Source: a virus
Length of the DNA: 60,080 nt
Strand: one strand, 5' to 3'
Virus record (IMG/VR): IMGVR_UViG_3300047481_000152
Coordinates: 1-60,080 of that record
This document shows positions 35,794 through 43,785 of this stretch, in pieces; position 1 is the first letter of the stretch, and every line of letters starts with the position of its first letter. The position numbers and the translations under genes are program-made. Below the pieces are notes generated by a model that was given only the letters and a program-made list of their open reading frames with translations, ran no database searches and had not been told where the DNA came from.

Positions 35794-36037
35794 AAATGAC
35801 ATAAATTGTGATCCATTAGTGACACAACCTGCTTCGGTAACGGTTGATGTATTCAACGGAACAGAAGGTTGGACGGCATTTCAATACAAGGACTTCAATG
35901 GTGATTATGTCCCAAGAAATTCTAACAATACTATAAGAACTCCTGGGACATTTCAAGCAAGGAACTACGACAACACAACTAGAACTCCTGCTAATTATCA
36001 ACGTCATGATACTAGCAACAATCCGATATTAGCATAA
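35759..36037 (+). CDS. Small virion-associated protein, unrecognised
   Basis: A 92-residue protein overlapping the previous gene by 35 bases in another frame. It is Asn/Thr/Arg-rich with an internal repeat: RNSNNTIRTPGTFQARNYDN resembles the following NTTRTPANYQRHD, both containing TRTP or IRTP. The stop overlaps the start of the virion protein at 36037 (TAATG), so it probably acts with it. No T4 counterpart is recognised. Confidence 0.6.
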   Translation: MPVPATNLNYVRNDINCDPLVTQPASVTVDVFNGTEGWTAFQYKDFNGDYVPRNSNNTIRTPGTFQARNYDNTTRTPANYQRHDTSNNPILA

Positions 36038-37314
36038 TGGCACAGTATAACAGAAATACCCGAGAGTTCTTAAATCAAGAAAGAACGTTATTCGAAGTCA
36101 TGATGCTTTCGGATAACTGGGGAACTCGTGCCGATTTTCGCCCAGACTTCACGAGTAAGAATAGATTAAAGACATCTCCATACGAAACATCATTCTTCAA
36201 TACATTTCAGTTTGGTAAGGAAACTGATGTATGGGATGAGACCACAGCAAATGGTGGAACAGCAACGCATGATCCAAACCGTTCTGGTGTTGTAATGGCA
36301 GTAACTAGCACTACTGGTTCTGAGGTGATCCGCCAGACGAAACATGTGATGAGGTATATTCCTGGCAGAACATCCACAGTAAGCTTTGCTATTCGCTTAC
36401 AAACACCAGTAGCAGGTGTTCGTAGAAGATTTGGTTTGTTTGATGAGAACAACGGCGTCTTCTTTGAGGATGGTGGAGATGGAAATTACTATTGTGTATT
36501 GAGAAGTAAGACGACTGGTTCCGTAGTTGAAACCAGAGTTGCCAGAGCAGATTGGAATGGAGACAAGTTAGATGGAAATGGCAGAAGTAAAATTACTGCT
36601 GATCCAAATGCCCAGCATATGATCAATATTGAATATGAGTGGTATGGTGCTGGTCAAGTGAAATTCTCTTACATTATTGGCGGCGAAACTCACACTATTC
36701 ATACATTCAATACTGGAAATGTATTGAGCACAGTTTGGTCAGCAACACCATTCTTACCCATTCGTTTGGAACTAAAGAATGTAACTGGTGCTGCTGGAAC
36801 TCATTATCTTTATCAAGGTTCTAACTCAATCATTAGTGAGGGTGTGCCAGAGAAGTTGGGAACAGGTCAGAATATTCTGACGCCATTAGCAGGTAGAACG
36901 ATGACGCTTGCTAATACTTTTTATCCAATAGTTAGCATTCGTTTGAAAAGCACAGCACTTCAAGGTATTGCTCTCCCAACAGCATTCCAAGCAGGAACAA
37001 CAGATAACACCAACATCTTTTATAAATTAATTTTGAACCCAGCTTTAACTGGTGCTTCCTGGGTTGATATGGCAGATCCAAATTCATTCACTCAATATGA
37101 TATGTCTGCTACTGCTCTGACTGGAGGAACTGATTTAGATGCTGGATTTATTGTTTCTGGTGCGAGTTCAACCATCCAAATTAACTCCAAAACAGCAAAC
37201 CAAATAGGTAGAAGTTCCATGGGGACTGTTTCAGATATACTCACTCTTGCTATTGCTTGCGTCAACGCAAACAAAAGTGCTATCGCTTCGATGACCTGGA
37301 TAGAACAACGATGA
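36037..37314 (+). CDS. Virion structural protein, beta-rich
   Basis: A 425-residue protein with N-terminus MAQYNRNTREFLNQERTLFE. It contains jellyroll-like segments (STVSFAIRLQTPVAGVRRRF, GNYYCVLRSKTTGSVVETRV, INIEYEWYGAGQVKFSYIIG) and a C-terminal beta domain (ALQGIALPTAFQAGT). This order of pieces is seen in virion proteins of marine T4-like phages. A decoration or fibre-accessory function is plausible. It is coupled to small genes on both sides. Confidence 0.7.
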   Translation: MAQYNRNTREFLNQERTLFEVMMLSDNWGTRADFRPDFTSKNRLKTSPYETSFFNTFQFGKETDVWDETTANGGTATHDPNRSGVVMAVTSTTGSEVIRQTKHVMRYIPGRTSTVSFAIRLQTPVAGVRRRFGLFDENNGVFFEDGGDGNYYCVLRSKTTGSVVETRVARADWNGDKLDGNGRSKITADPNAQHMINIEYEWYGAGQVKFSYIIGGETHTIHTFNTGNVLSTVWSATPFLPIRLELKNVTGAAGTHYLYQGSNSIISEGVPEKLGTGQNILTPLAGRTMTLANTFYPIVSIRLKSTALQGIALPTAFQAGTTDNTNIFYKLILNPALTGASWVDMADPNSFTQYDMSATALTGGTDLDAGFIVSGASSTIQINSKTANQIGRSSMGTVSDILTLAIACVNANKSAIASMTWIEQR

Positions 37315-37742
37315 AAAACTACAAAGAAATCAAACACCTTGCTGAAGAAGCAAAGAAGAAAGAGAAAGAAGAGAAAAAGTTTTGTAGGCTCTGTCAGAAA
37401 CCAGAGACCAGAGATGAATGTTCCTATGGCGAGAAAGCATGGGATCGTTTCGCTGTTCCCATCAAGTCAGTCAAGAAAGAAGAACTAGAATTAGACGAAG
37501 CTGCTTGGACACGAAAGGAGGGTCAAAACAAGAATGGTGGTCTCAACGAGAAAGGTAGAAAATCCTACGAAAGAGCTAATCCTGGAAGCGACCTTAAGGC
37601 ACCTTCAAAGAAAGTTGGAAATCCCCGCAGGGCGTCATTTTGTGCCAGAATGAAGGGCATGAAATCAAAGCTCACTAGTAAGAAAACTGCCAGAGATCCA
37701 GACAGTAGGATCAACAAATCGCTTCGTGCGTGGAATTGCTGA
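37311..37742 (+). CDS. DUF6321-like basic protein with Cys motif
   Basis: A 143-residue protein; ATG 37311 overlaps the previous stop (ATGA), so an upstream in-frame start at 37257 is rejected. The C-terminal half (AWTRKEGQNKNGG, KGRKSYERANPGSDLKAPSK, RRASFCARMKGMK, DPDSRINKSLRAWNC) is the strongly conserved DUF6321-type region found in many T4-like marine phages. The N-terminus is a Lys/Glu helix followed by FCRLCQKPETRDECSYG, a possible zinc site. Its net positive charge suggests nucleic-acid binding; function unknown. Confidence 0.75.
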   Translation: MKNYKEIKHLAEEAKKKEKEEKKFCRLCQKPETRDECSYGEKAWDRFAVPIKSVKKEELELDEAAWTRKEGQNKNGGLNEKGRKSYERANPGSDLKAPSKKVGNPRRASFCARMKGMKSKLTSKKTARDPDSRINKSLRAWNC

Positions 37743-37771
37743 CATAAAACTGCCAAAAAATTTACTATCGT

Positions 37772-37777
37772 TATAAT
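37772..37777 (+). promoter_or_regulatory. Possible sigma70-type -10 box
   Basis: TATAAT lies in the 54-base gap before ATG 37797. No good -35 hexamer stands 16-18 bases upstream (CTGACA at 37739 is too far), so only the -10 is supported. It could drive the small membrane gene cluster and nuclease before late genes switch on. Confidence 0.4.
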
Positions 37778-37796
37778 TAGTTTTGAGGTTTCCATT

Positions 37797-37955
37797 ATGA
37801 TAATGAGACTGAAAGAAGAAGACATCACACGACTTATTCTTGCCTGCGAACTCTATAAGAATTCTACTGGATCAGAGTATATCTGGGACCAGTATAACGA
37901 ACTTATAAAGACACTCAAAACTTACCTTGAACAATACTCGACAGATGATGACTAA
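37797..37955 (+). CDS. Small acidic protein
   Basis: A 52-residue protein (MIMRLKEEDITRLILACELY; ends YLEQYSTDDD). It is predicted to be a helical hairpin, soluble and acidic. It starts the cluster of tiny overlapping genes that runs to the nuclease. The last 11 bases overlap the next start. No family recognised. Confidence 0.55.
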   Translation: MIMRLKEEDITRLILACELYKNSTGSEYIWDQYNELIKTLKTYLEQYSTDDD

Positions 37956-38037
37956 TACACTTATCAGTGCTATGCTAATTTTTTCTAGCATAGCACTTTT
38001 CATTTATTGGGGGCTCACACATGCTTACCCTAGTTGA
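37945..38037 (+). CDS. Mini membrane protein (30 residues)
   Basis: MMTNTLISAMLIFSSIALFI followed by YWGLTHAYPS: one membrane span with a short tail. It overlaps both neighbours, and a 12-bp perfect hairpin lies inside it, so coding and RNA-structure roles conflict here. It may be real, as similar one-span peptides are common in cyanophages, or the stretch may be only a terminator. Confidence 0.35.
   Translation: MMTNTLISAMLIFSSIALFIYWGLTHAYPS
37966..38001 (+). terminator. 12-bp perfect hairpin, terminator-like
   Basis: AGTGCTATGCTA (37966-37977) pairs with TAGCATAGCACT (37986-37997) around ATTTTTTC, followed by TTTTC. Stem strength suits an intrinsic terminator or an RNA-processing stop, though the U-tract is short. 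Confidence 0.6.
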
Positions 38038-38146
38038 GCATTTAGCAGCAAGTCAAATTTGGTTAGGACTTTGTGGATTTGGTGTAATTGTCCTACCGAT
38101 CATGGGCATACAATACATCCACAGCAAGCACAAAAATGATACATGA
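38021..38146 (+). CDS. Mini membrane protein (41 residues)
   Basis: MLTLVEHLAASQIWLGLCGF then GVIVLPIMGIQYIHSKHKND: one clear membrane span and a basic tail. It overlaps the 30-residue frame before it and the next frame after it. No family recognised; a host-membrane role is likely from the span alone. Confidence 0.45.
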   Translation: MLTLVEHLAASQIWLGLCGFGVIVLPIMGIQYIHSKHKNDT

Positions 38147-38261
38147 CTTTCCCTGGGGAGTATTCATAATTCTCAGTTGTGGTCTTTCTTTTACTTTGTA
38201 TATCATCTACTACATATTACGGATGGCAAACGAGGAAATGAAAGACCATGACAGACACTAA
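38136..38261 (+). CDS. Mini membrane protein (41 residues)
   Basis: MIHDFPWGVFIILSCGLSFT then LYIIYYILRMANEEMKDHDR: one membrane span with a charged C-terminus. It overlaps the preceding frame by 11 bases and the nuclease start by 14 bases, suggesting translational coupling to the nuclease. Confidence 0.5.
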   Translation: MIHDFPWGVFIILSCGLSFTLYIIYYILRMANEEMKDHDRH

Positions 38262-38685
38262 AGATCCATATATTTACCGCATTCGTTCAGTACATAAAGT
38301 AGTAGATGGTGACACCATTGATGCTGATATTGACTTAGGTTTTGATATCAGCCTCACTAAAAGAATTCGCCTTGCTGGTATTGATACCCCCGAAAGTCGC
38401 ACGGCAGATCCATACGAAAAGAAACTCGGACTTCAAGCAAAAGATTGGTTGAAGCACAGACTAGAATTTGCCAAAGATATTATCATCAAGACTGAACTTC
38501 CAGACAGCACAGAGAAGTATGGTCGCATCATCGGACATCTGTATATCAACGGGGAAGAAACATCGCTGAATAACCAGATGATCGCTGAAGGATATGCGTG
38601 GAACTATGATGGTGGAACCAAAGCTAAGGATTTTAACATTCTAAAGGAAATCAGAATTGCTAAAGGAACCTGGACAGAAGCATAA
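38248..38685 (+). CDS. Thermonuclease (SNase-like)
   Basis: A 145-residue staphylococcal nuclease-fold enzyme. KVVDGDTIDADIDLG carries the metal-site Asp residues. RLAGIDTPES gives R41, D46 and E49, and KYGRIIGHLY gives R93, the full catalytic set. No signal peptide is visible, so it would act in the cytoplasm, probably degrading host DNA or RNA for nucleotide supply. It overlaps the small membrane protein gene upstream. Confidence 0.9.
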   Translation: MTDTKDPYIYRIRSVHKVVDGDTIDADIDLGFDISLTKRIRLAGIDTPESRTADPYEKKLGLQAKDWLKHRLEFAKDIIIKTELPDSTEKYGRIIGHLYINGEETSLNNQMIAEGYAWNYDGGTKAKDFNILKEIRIAKGTWTEA

Positions 38686-38737
38686 TTTATAAGCATGTAA
38701 AGACATACTTATCAAATCGTAACATAATGTAACACTT

Positions 38738-38775
38738 TTTTCTGCTACATAGCTTATAATAAATGTAGCAGAGAG
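38738..38775 (+). promoter_or_regulatory. Hairpin with TATAAT in the loop, hiding a ribosome site
   Basis: TCTGCTACAT (38741-38750) pairs with ATGTAGCAGA (38763-38772), and flanking bases extend the stem to 13 pairs with two G-T wobbles. The 12-base loop holds TATAAT (38755-38760). The 3' arm contains GAGAG, six bases before ATG 38782. RNA started here (about 38767) lacks the 5' arm. The -35 region is poor. Confidence 0.6.
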
Positions 38776-38781
38776 TTACAT

Positions 38782-39012
38782 ATGTACGGGACTTATTTTA
38801 TCGTTGTGTTTTTTGCGATCCTAGTAGCATATGCTGGGGTTGAGGAAACTATGAAACTCTTTGCTTATGCTGATCTTCAACTACGCTATGCGTTTGTAAG
38901 AGTTCAGATGAGATGGATGGGTTGGAAACTCAAGAGGCAACTTGTGAGAGATACAACCGATTTCAAAAAGTTCCTCGCAAATTACGAAAATGAACACGAA
39001 GACCTGCCCTAA
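38782..39012 (+). CDS. Small membrane-anchored protein
   Basis: A 76-residue protein: N-terminal span TYFIVVFFAILVAYAGVE, then an amphipathic, basic helix (VRVQ-MRWMGWKLKRQL region) and acidic end ENEHEDLP. It probably sits in the inner or thylakoid membrane with its basic helix on the surface. Overlaps the next gene by 23 bases. Similar small proteins occur in cyanophages; no function is known. Confidence 0.65.
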   Translation: MYGTYFIVVFFAILVAYAGVEETMKLFAYADLQLRYAFVRVQMRWMGWKLKRQLVRDTTDFKKFLANYENEHEDLP

Positions 39013-39202
39013 GTGTGGTGCTAATTGGATCAACGAACAGCACTACTGGACGGGAACAAACAAGCCAGGTAATGAACTTGACCTGGCGGGGTTAGTATGT
39101 AACAAGTTGGGAGATGATACTTGTATCAATCCTTGCCGTGGCAAAGAAGGTGGTGTTACATGGGAGAAGAGATTGAAAGAGTTGGAAGAAGACCACCCCT
39201 AA
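38990..39202 (+). CDS. Small zinc-ribbon-like protein
   Basis: A 70-residue protein with TCPKCGANW (C6, C9) and VCNKLGDDTCINPC (C37, C45, C49), a likely zinc-ribbon. The tail is acidic and helical (WEKRLKELEEDHP). It lies immediately upstream of the large terminase and could contact nucleic acid or the packaging machinery. No named family. Confidence 0.65.
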   Translation: MNTKTCPKCGANWINEQHYWTGTNKPGNELDLAGLVCNKLGDDTCINPCRGKEGGVTWEKRLKELEEDHP

Positions 39203-39205
39203 ATA
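39199..39205 (+). promoter_or_regulatory. Late promoter CTAAATA upstream of gene 17
   Basis: CTAAATA overlaps the preceding stop codon and lies 23 bases before the GTG start of gene 17. Confidence 0.65.
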
Positions 39206-39227
39206 CCAGTAGTGACTAGGTTTTATT

Positions 39228-40880
39228 GTGGCAGCTGGTACTGATGTATATTTGGGTAATCCTAATCTAAAGAAAGCAGGAACCCAAATATCATTTACAA
39301 AAAAGCAAATCAACGAATGGATCAAGTGTAAAAATGATCCAGTCTATTTTGCTGAAAATTATATTAAGATTATCTCACTAGACGAAGGATTGGTGCCTTT
39401 TGAGATGTATGATTTCCAAAAGAAGATTTTACAGGACTTCCATGAAAACCGATTCAACATCGCAAAACTCCCAAGACAAACTGGAAAATCCACTACGGTT
39501 GTTGCTTATCTGCTTTATTACGCAATATTCTTTGATAGCGTTAATATTGGCATTCTGGCTAACAAAGCTTCCACATCCAGGGAACTCCTAAGCAGACTTC
39601 AACTTGCTTATGAGAACCTTCCCAGGTGGATGCAGCATGGTGTAGTTGTTTGGAACAAAGGTAATGTCGAACTTGAAAACGGATCAAAAATTCTGGCATC
39701 TTCTACATCTGCGTCTGCTGTCCGAGGCATGTCGTTTAATATCTTGTTCCTCGACGAATTCGCTTTCGTTCCAAACCATGTTGCGGAGCAATTCTTTGCC
39801 TCTGTTTATCCTACTATTACTTCTGGTAAGAGCACAAAAGTCATAATCATTTCAACGCCGAATGGCATGAACCACTTCTACAAGATGTGGATTGATGCTA
39901 AGAACGGAAAGAATGGTTATGTGATGAATGAGGTTCATTGGTCTCAAGTTCCTGGCAGAGACGCTAAGTGGAAAGAAGAGACACTCAAAAATACATCTGC
40001 CAGACAGTTCGCACAAGAGTTTGAATGCGACTTTCTTGGTTCTGCTGATACATTGATCAGTCCAGCCAAGCTTCAAAACATACCATTTTCTGACCCAATT
40101 ACATCCAATGCAGGACTTGATATACACGAAAGAGTACAAAAAGATCACGAATACATTATTACTGTTGATGTTGCCAGAGGAATTGGTGGCGACTATAGTG
40201 CTTTCATCGTGTTTGATATCACCACACTGCCGTATAAGGTCGTGGCAAAGTACAGAAATAATGAAATTAAACCTGTATTGTTTCCCTCGGTCATCCTACA
40301 AGTAGCCAAGGAATATAATTTACCATACATCCTAGTAGAAGTAAATGATATTGGTGACAGCATTGCTGCTACATTGAACTATGATTTGGAGTATCCTAAT
40401 GTTCTGATGTGTGCCATGAGAGGTAGGGCAGGGCAAATTGTCGGCACTGGTTTCTCTGGCATGAAAACTCAACTTGGTGTAAAGATGAGTGTGACGGTTA
40501 AGAAATTGGGTTGCGCTAATCTCAAAGCAATCATCGAAGAAGATAAATTGATGTTTGGTGATTTTGAGATCCTACAGGAGCTCACTACATTCATCCAGAA
40601 GAAGATGGCATGGGAAGCAGATGAAGGATATCACGATGACCTTGTAATGTGTCTGGTTCTTTTTGCGTGGTTAGTCATGCAGGAATACTTCAAAGAAATG
40701 ACAGATCAAGATGTTCGTCGTCGTATCTATGAAGAACAAAGAAATCAGATTGAGCAAGACATGGCGCCATTCGGATTTGTTGATGATGGTCTTGGTGATG
40801 ATAGTTTTGTAGATGCTGATGGATCTCTGTGGGAGTATGGAAATACTCAAGAAGAAGTAAGTTACATGTGGAACTATTAA
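39228..40880 (+). CDS. gp17: Terminase large subunit gp17
   Basis: A 550-residue packaging motor with a GTG start. ATPase: RQTGKST (Walker A, residues 83-89), NILFLDEFAF (Walker B, about 171-180) and IIISTPNG (coupling motif). RNase H-like nuclease: TVDVARGIGGDYSAF (first Asp about 313), ILVEVNDIGDS and YHDDLVM (about 468-474). gp17 cuts concatemers and pumps DNA through gp20. Its length is near that of cyanophage gp17 and shorter than T4's 610. An acidic C-terminus (GFVDDGLGDDSFVDADG) follows the nuclease. Confidence 0.95.
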   Translation: MAAGTDVYLGNPNLKKAGTQISFTKKQINEWIKCKNDPVYFAENYIKIISLDEGLVPFEMYDFQKKILQDFHENRFNIAKLPRQTGKSTTVVAYLLYYAIFFDSVNIGILANKASTSRELLSRLQLAYENLPRWMQHGVVVWNKGNVELENGSKILASSTSASAVRGMSFNILFLDEFAFVPNHVAEQFFASVYPTITSGKSTKVIIISTPNGMNHFYKMWIDAKNGKNGYVMNEVHWSQVPGRDAKWKEETLKNTSARQFAQEFECDFLGSADTLISPAKLQNIPFSDPITSNAGLDIHERVQKDHEYIITVDVARGIGGDYSAFIVFDITTLPYKVVAKYRNNEIKPVLFPSVILQVAKEYNLPYILVEVNDIGDSIAATLNYDLEYPNVLMCAMRGRAGQIVGTGFSGMKTQLGVKMSVTVKKLGCANLKAIIEEDKLMFGDFEILQELTTFIQKKMAWEADEGYHDDLVMCLVLFAWLVMQEYFKEMTDQDVRRRIYEEQRNQIEQDMAPFGFVDDGLGDDSFVDADGSLWEYGNTQEEVSYMWNY

Positions 40881-41104
40881 TGGACTTAGAAGATCAGTTT
40901 TCTCTAGAGCATCTCATTTTCAAGGAGAGAAAATGTAGAACTTGTAACAAAGAAAAAGATCTCCTTACAGATTTTTATTTGATCAGAAAAAATAAAAGAC
41001 CATTTCCATCAGCATATTCATACGAATGTAAAGCATGTACAGTCAAAAGAATTATTGAAGCAAGGAAGAAAGATCCTGGCACATGGTTATATCCTGACTG
41101 GTAG
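40880..41104 (+). CDS. Small zinc-finger protein after terminase
   Basis: A 74-residue protein started at ATG 40880, overlapping the gp17 stop (TAATG). An upstream in-frame start at 40829 would lie inside gene 17. KCRTCNKEKDLLTDFY and YECKACTVKRI give a CxxC...CxxC zinc site (C19, C22, C50, C53) like those accompanying HNH endonucleases, but no HNH catalytic motif follows. Coupling to gp17 suggests a packaging-related helper. Confidence 0.65.
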   Translation: MDLEDQFSLEHLIFKERKCRTCNKEKDLLTDFYLIRKNKRPFPSAYSYECKACTVKRIIEARKKDPGTWLYPDW

Positions 41105-41137
41105 AGTGTTCATGCGTTGTTTCCCCCTCTGAACATT
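41105..41137 (+). other. Hairpin after the terminase operon
   Basis: AGTGTTCA (41105-41112) pairs with TGAACATT (41130-41137), with one G-T wobble and a 17-base loop. No U-tract follows, so it may be a weak terminator or an RNA-end stabiliser. Confidence 0.35.
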
Positions 41138-41145
41138 ACTAATTT

Positions 41146-41152
41146 CTAAATA
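41146..41152 (+). promoter_or_regulatory. Late promoter CTAAATA upstream of gene 18
   Basis: CTAAATA lies 36 bases before ATG 41188 within a six-pair mini-hairpin (TCTAAA/TTTAGA, 41145-41160). AAGAGG (41175-41180) is the ribosome site. Confidence 0.65.
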
Positions 41153-41187
41153 GATTTAGATAAATTTGATATCTAAGAGGTAAACAA

Positions 41188-43101
41188 ATGGCAAGTCAAG
41201 TCTCGCCTGGTGTTGTTATTAAGGAACGTGATTTATCCAATGCTGTAGTAACTGGAGCACTCGCTATTCGTGCTGCTTTTGCCACTACATTTCGCACTGG
41301 ACCAGTAGGCAAAGTAATCAATGTCAATTCAGAAAGAGAACTAATTGACACCTTCGGAACACCAGCTGAGGCAAATGCTTCCGATTGGTTAGTAGGAGCA
41401 GAATTCCTCCGCTACGGTGGACAACTAGCAGTTCTTCGCGCAGCAACAACTGTAAAGAACGCAACCAAGAGTGGCACTGGAGTTCTAATCTCAACAAAAG
41501 AAGCATTTGATGCTGGTGTTACAACAGAAAAATTTGCTGCTCGTTACGCAGGAACAGAGGGTAACTACTATCGTGTAGTTATTCTTGATCGTGGTGCTGA
41601 TTATAAAGTAACCAAAACTGCTCATGGACTGACAGTTGGTGGAACTTTTACAGCAGCAAACACCACAACTCATGAAGTATACAAGGTAATTGATGCTGAT
41701 AATTTCCTAATCGTTAAAGGTTCTGGAGTTCCAAACAGTGGTGGTGGAGCAACAGTTGCTGCTTACACAAATTCCGATTGGAATGCTGAGGCAATTGGAT
41801 CAACTGGTTTGACCTTTAAGGCAATCGGTCCTCGTCCTGGCACTTCACCTTGGGCAGCAGAGCGTTATCTTTCATATGACGAAGTTCATCTTGCTGTAAT
41901 TGATGAGAGAGACAACACAGTTGTTGAGCGTTTCACATATCTTTCAAAGATCTCTGATGCTAAGTCACCAGAAGGAAATTCAACATACTGGAAGTCAGCA
42001 ATCAATGAATTTTCAAACTACATCTATGCTGGTCAAGATTTAAGTTCTGCTGAGATCACCACTGCTGGTGAAAATCCTGGTGGAACTGCTGCTTCCTATG
42101 GTGCTACATCTGGCGCTCCTCTAGAGTTATCAAGAATTCTCCAGAGTGCTGGTGGAGCTCTATCAGGTGGTGTTGATGATTACGCATACACTGCTGGAGA
42201 AATTCAAGCAGCATACGATGCTTTCCTTGATACAGAAGAGACCCAAATTGACTTTGTTCTAATGGGCGGTTCAATGAGCAACGAAACCGATACCGTTGCC
42301 AAGGCACAAGCAGTTGCTGCTATCGCAAATAGCAGAAAAGATTGTGTTGCTTTCCTCTCACCATACGTTGGTAATCAGGTAGCTACTTCTGGTGGTGCTG
42401 CTATTACGGCATCTACTCAACTAGCAAATACTATCGCATTCTTTGACAACATTGCTTCAAGCTCATATGTTGTTCTTGATAGTGGTGTCAAGTATACCTA
42501 CGATCGTTTCAACGATAAGTATCGTTACATCGGTTGTAACGGTGATGTTGCTGGACTTTGTGTTTCAACCTCGGCAATTCTAGATGACTGGTTCTCACCA
42601 GCAGGTCTAAATCGTGGTGGTGTTCAGAATGTTGTGAAGCTTGCTTTCAATCCAAACAAAGCAGCAAGAGATGATCTCTACAGCAACAGAATTAACCCAA
42701 TCGTTTCACTTCCTGGTTCTGGTCCTGTTCTCTTTGGAGACAAGACTGGTCTTGCTTCACCTTCCGCATTTGATAGAATTAACGTTCGTCGTTTGTTCCT
42801 CAATGTTGAGAAGAGAGCAAAGGCACTTGCTGAAGCAGTGCTCTTTGAGCAAAATGATAGCACCACTCGTTCAAACTTCAGTGCTTCAATTTCGTCATAT
42901 CTTTCTGAAGTTCAAGCACGTAGAGGTGTCACTGACTTCCTAGTTGTTTGCGATGAAACAAATAACACTCCAGAAGTCATTGACAGAAATGAGTTTGTGG
43001 CTGAACTCTACCTCAAGCCAACCCGCTCAATCAACTATGTAACGGTTACCGTAACGGCAACCAGAACGGGCGTTTCCTTCTCGGAAGTCGTTGGTAGATA
43101 A
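41188..43101 (+). CDS. gp18: Tail sheath protein gp18
   Basis: A 637-residue contractile sheath subunit. N-terminus MASQVSPGVVIKERDLSNAV with AFATTFRTGPVGKVINVNSE, central CVAFLSPYVGN and YIGCNGDVAGLCVST, and C-terminal YLKPTRSINYVTVTVTATRT match gp18. The variable middle (residues 100-330) is the surface-exposed part. It polymerises around the gp19 tube and contracts at infection. It has a strong ribosome site and a more biased codon choice than the fibre genes, as expected for an abundant protein. Confidence 0.95.
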   Translation: MASQVSPGVVIKERDLSNAVVTGALAIRAAFATTFRTGPVGKVINVNSERELIDTFGTPAEANASDWLVGAEFLRYGGQLAVLRAATTVKNATKSGTGVLISTKEAFDAGVTTEKFAARYAGTEGNYYRVVILDRGADYKVTKTAHGLTVGGTFTAANTTTHEVYKVIDADNFLIVKGSGVPNSGGGATVAAYTNSDWNAEAIGSTGLTFKAIGPRPGTSPWAAERYLSYDEVHLAVIDERDNTVVERFTYLSKISDAKSPEGNSTYWKSAINEFSNYIYAGQDLSSAEITTAGENPGGTAASYGATSGAPLELSRILQSAGGALSGGVDDYAYTAGEIQAAYDAFLDTEETQIDFVLMGGSMSNETDTVAKAQAVAAIANSRKDCVAFLSPYVGNQVATSGGAAITASTQLANTIAFFDNIASSSYVVLDSGVKYTYDRFNDKYRYIGCNGDVAGLCVSTSAILDDWFSPAGLNRGGVQNVVKLAFNPNKAARDDLYSNRINPIVSLPGSGPVLFGDKTGLASPSAFDRINVRRLFLNVEKRAKALAEAVLFEQNDSTTRSNFSASISSYLSEVQARRGVTDFLVVCDETNNTPEVIDRNEFVAELYLKPTRSINYVTVTVTATRTGVSFSEVVGR

Positions 43102-43138
43102 TTAGTAGTATAAGAAAAAATCACAGAGGTAACCACTA

Positions 43139-43726
43139 ATGGCATCGTCAAACGTAAGTCAGTTCCTACAAACTATCGGTCAGGGCGTGAAGCCCAACAT
43201 GTTCCTGATTGATGTTCAGTTTCCTGCCACGCTATCAAAGCAGTCAGAAGATCAAAATCTTACAAATCTACTTTGTAAGTCAGCAGCACTTCCAGGTTCA
43301 AACCTAGGTGTTATTGAAGTTCCTTTCCGTGGAAGAACAGTTAAGATCGCAGGTGATCGCACCTTTGATACTTGGACTACCACATTCTTCAACGATAAGG
43401 ATTTCAAACTACGCTCATTCTTTGAGCAGTGGGCAAATAGCATCAATACTCATGAGGGCAATACTGCTCCTCTATTTGTTCCTAACAATTCTTCAGGTTA
43501 CATGGCTGACCTTGGAGTTAAGCAACTAGAGAAAGATGCTAGCGAAGAAGGTGCTATCTTAAGAGCATACACTCTTAAGTATTGCTTCCCAACTAATGTT
43601 TCTCAAATTGACGTTGCTTATGATAGCAATGATCAGATTGAAGAGTTCACAGTTGAGTGGCAGTATTCATACTTCACCGCTGAGGCAGGAACCAGACAGG
43701 GCGTATCTTCACTTCCAGTAGTCTGA
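43139..43726 (+). CDS. gp19: Tail tube protein gp19
   Basis: A 195-residue protein directly after gp18, as in T4 (gp19 163 residues). ASSNVSQFLQTIGQGVKPNM, AALPGSNLGVIEVPFRGRTV and FDTWTTTFFNDKDFKLRSFF are tube-protein segments. It polymerises into the inner tube. AGAGG (43125-43129) precedes the ATG. ATTAGT (43101-43106) can pair with ACTAAT (43135-43140) across the start codon, but only six pairs. Confidence 0.95.
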   Translation: MASSNVSQFLQTIGQGVKPNMFLIDVQFPATLSKQSEDQNLTNLLCKSAALPGSNLGVIEVPFRGRTVKIAGDRTFDTWTTTFFNDKDFKLRSFFEQWANSINTHEGNTAPLFVPNNSSGYMADLGVKQLEKDASEEGAILRAYTLKYCFPTNVSQIDVAYDSNDQIEEFTVEWQYSYFTAEAGTRQGVSSLPVV

Positions 43727-43732
43727 TAAATA
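43726..43732 (+). promoter_or_regulatory. Late promoter ATAAATA upstream of gene 20
   Basis: ATAAATA overlaps the end of gp19 and lies 30 bases before ATG 43762. Confidence 0.6.
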
Positions 43733-43785
43733 GTTGGAAGCAGTAATTTGAATAACTAATCATGAGTCAACTATTTGGCTTCCAA
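43728..43785 (+). promoter_or_regulatory. Alternative hairpins across the gp20 start
   Basis: AAATAGTTG (43728-43736) is a perfect complement of CAACTATTT (43768-43776), and overlapping TTGGAAGC (43734-43741) complements GCTTCCAA (43778-43785). Either fold places the start codon in the loop. No clear Shine-Dalgarno stands before the ATG, so structure may govern initiation. Confidence 0.4.

Noticed and set aside
37257-37310. Upstream start for the DUF6321-like gene
   Set aside because: The ATGA overlap at 37311 is the natural start; the extra 18 residues come from the previous gene in another frame.
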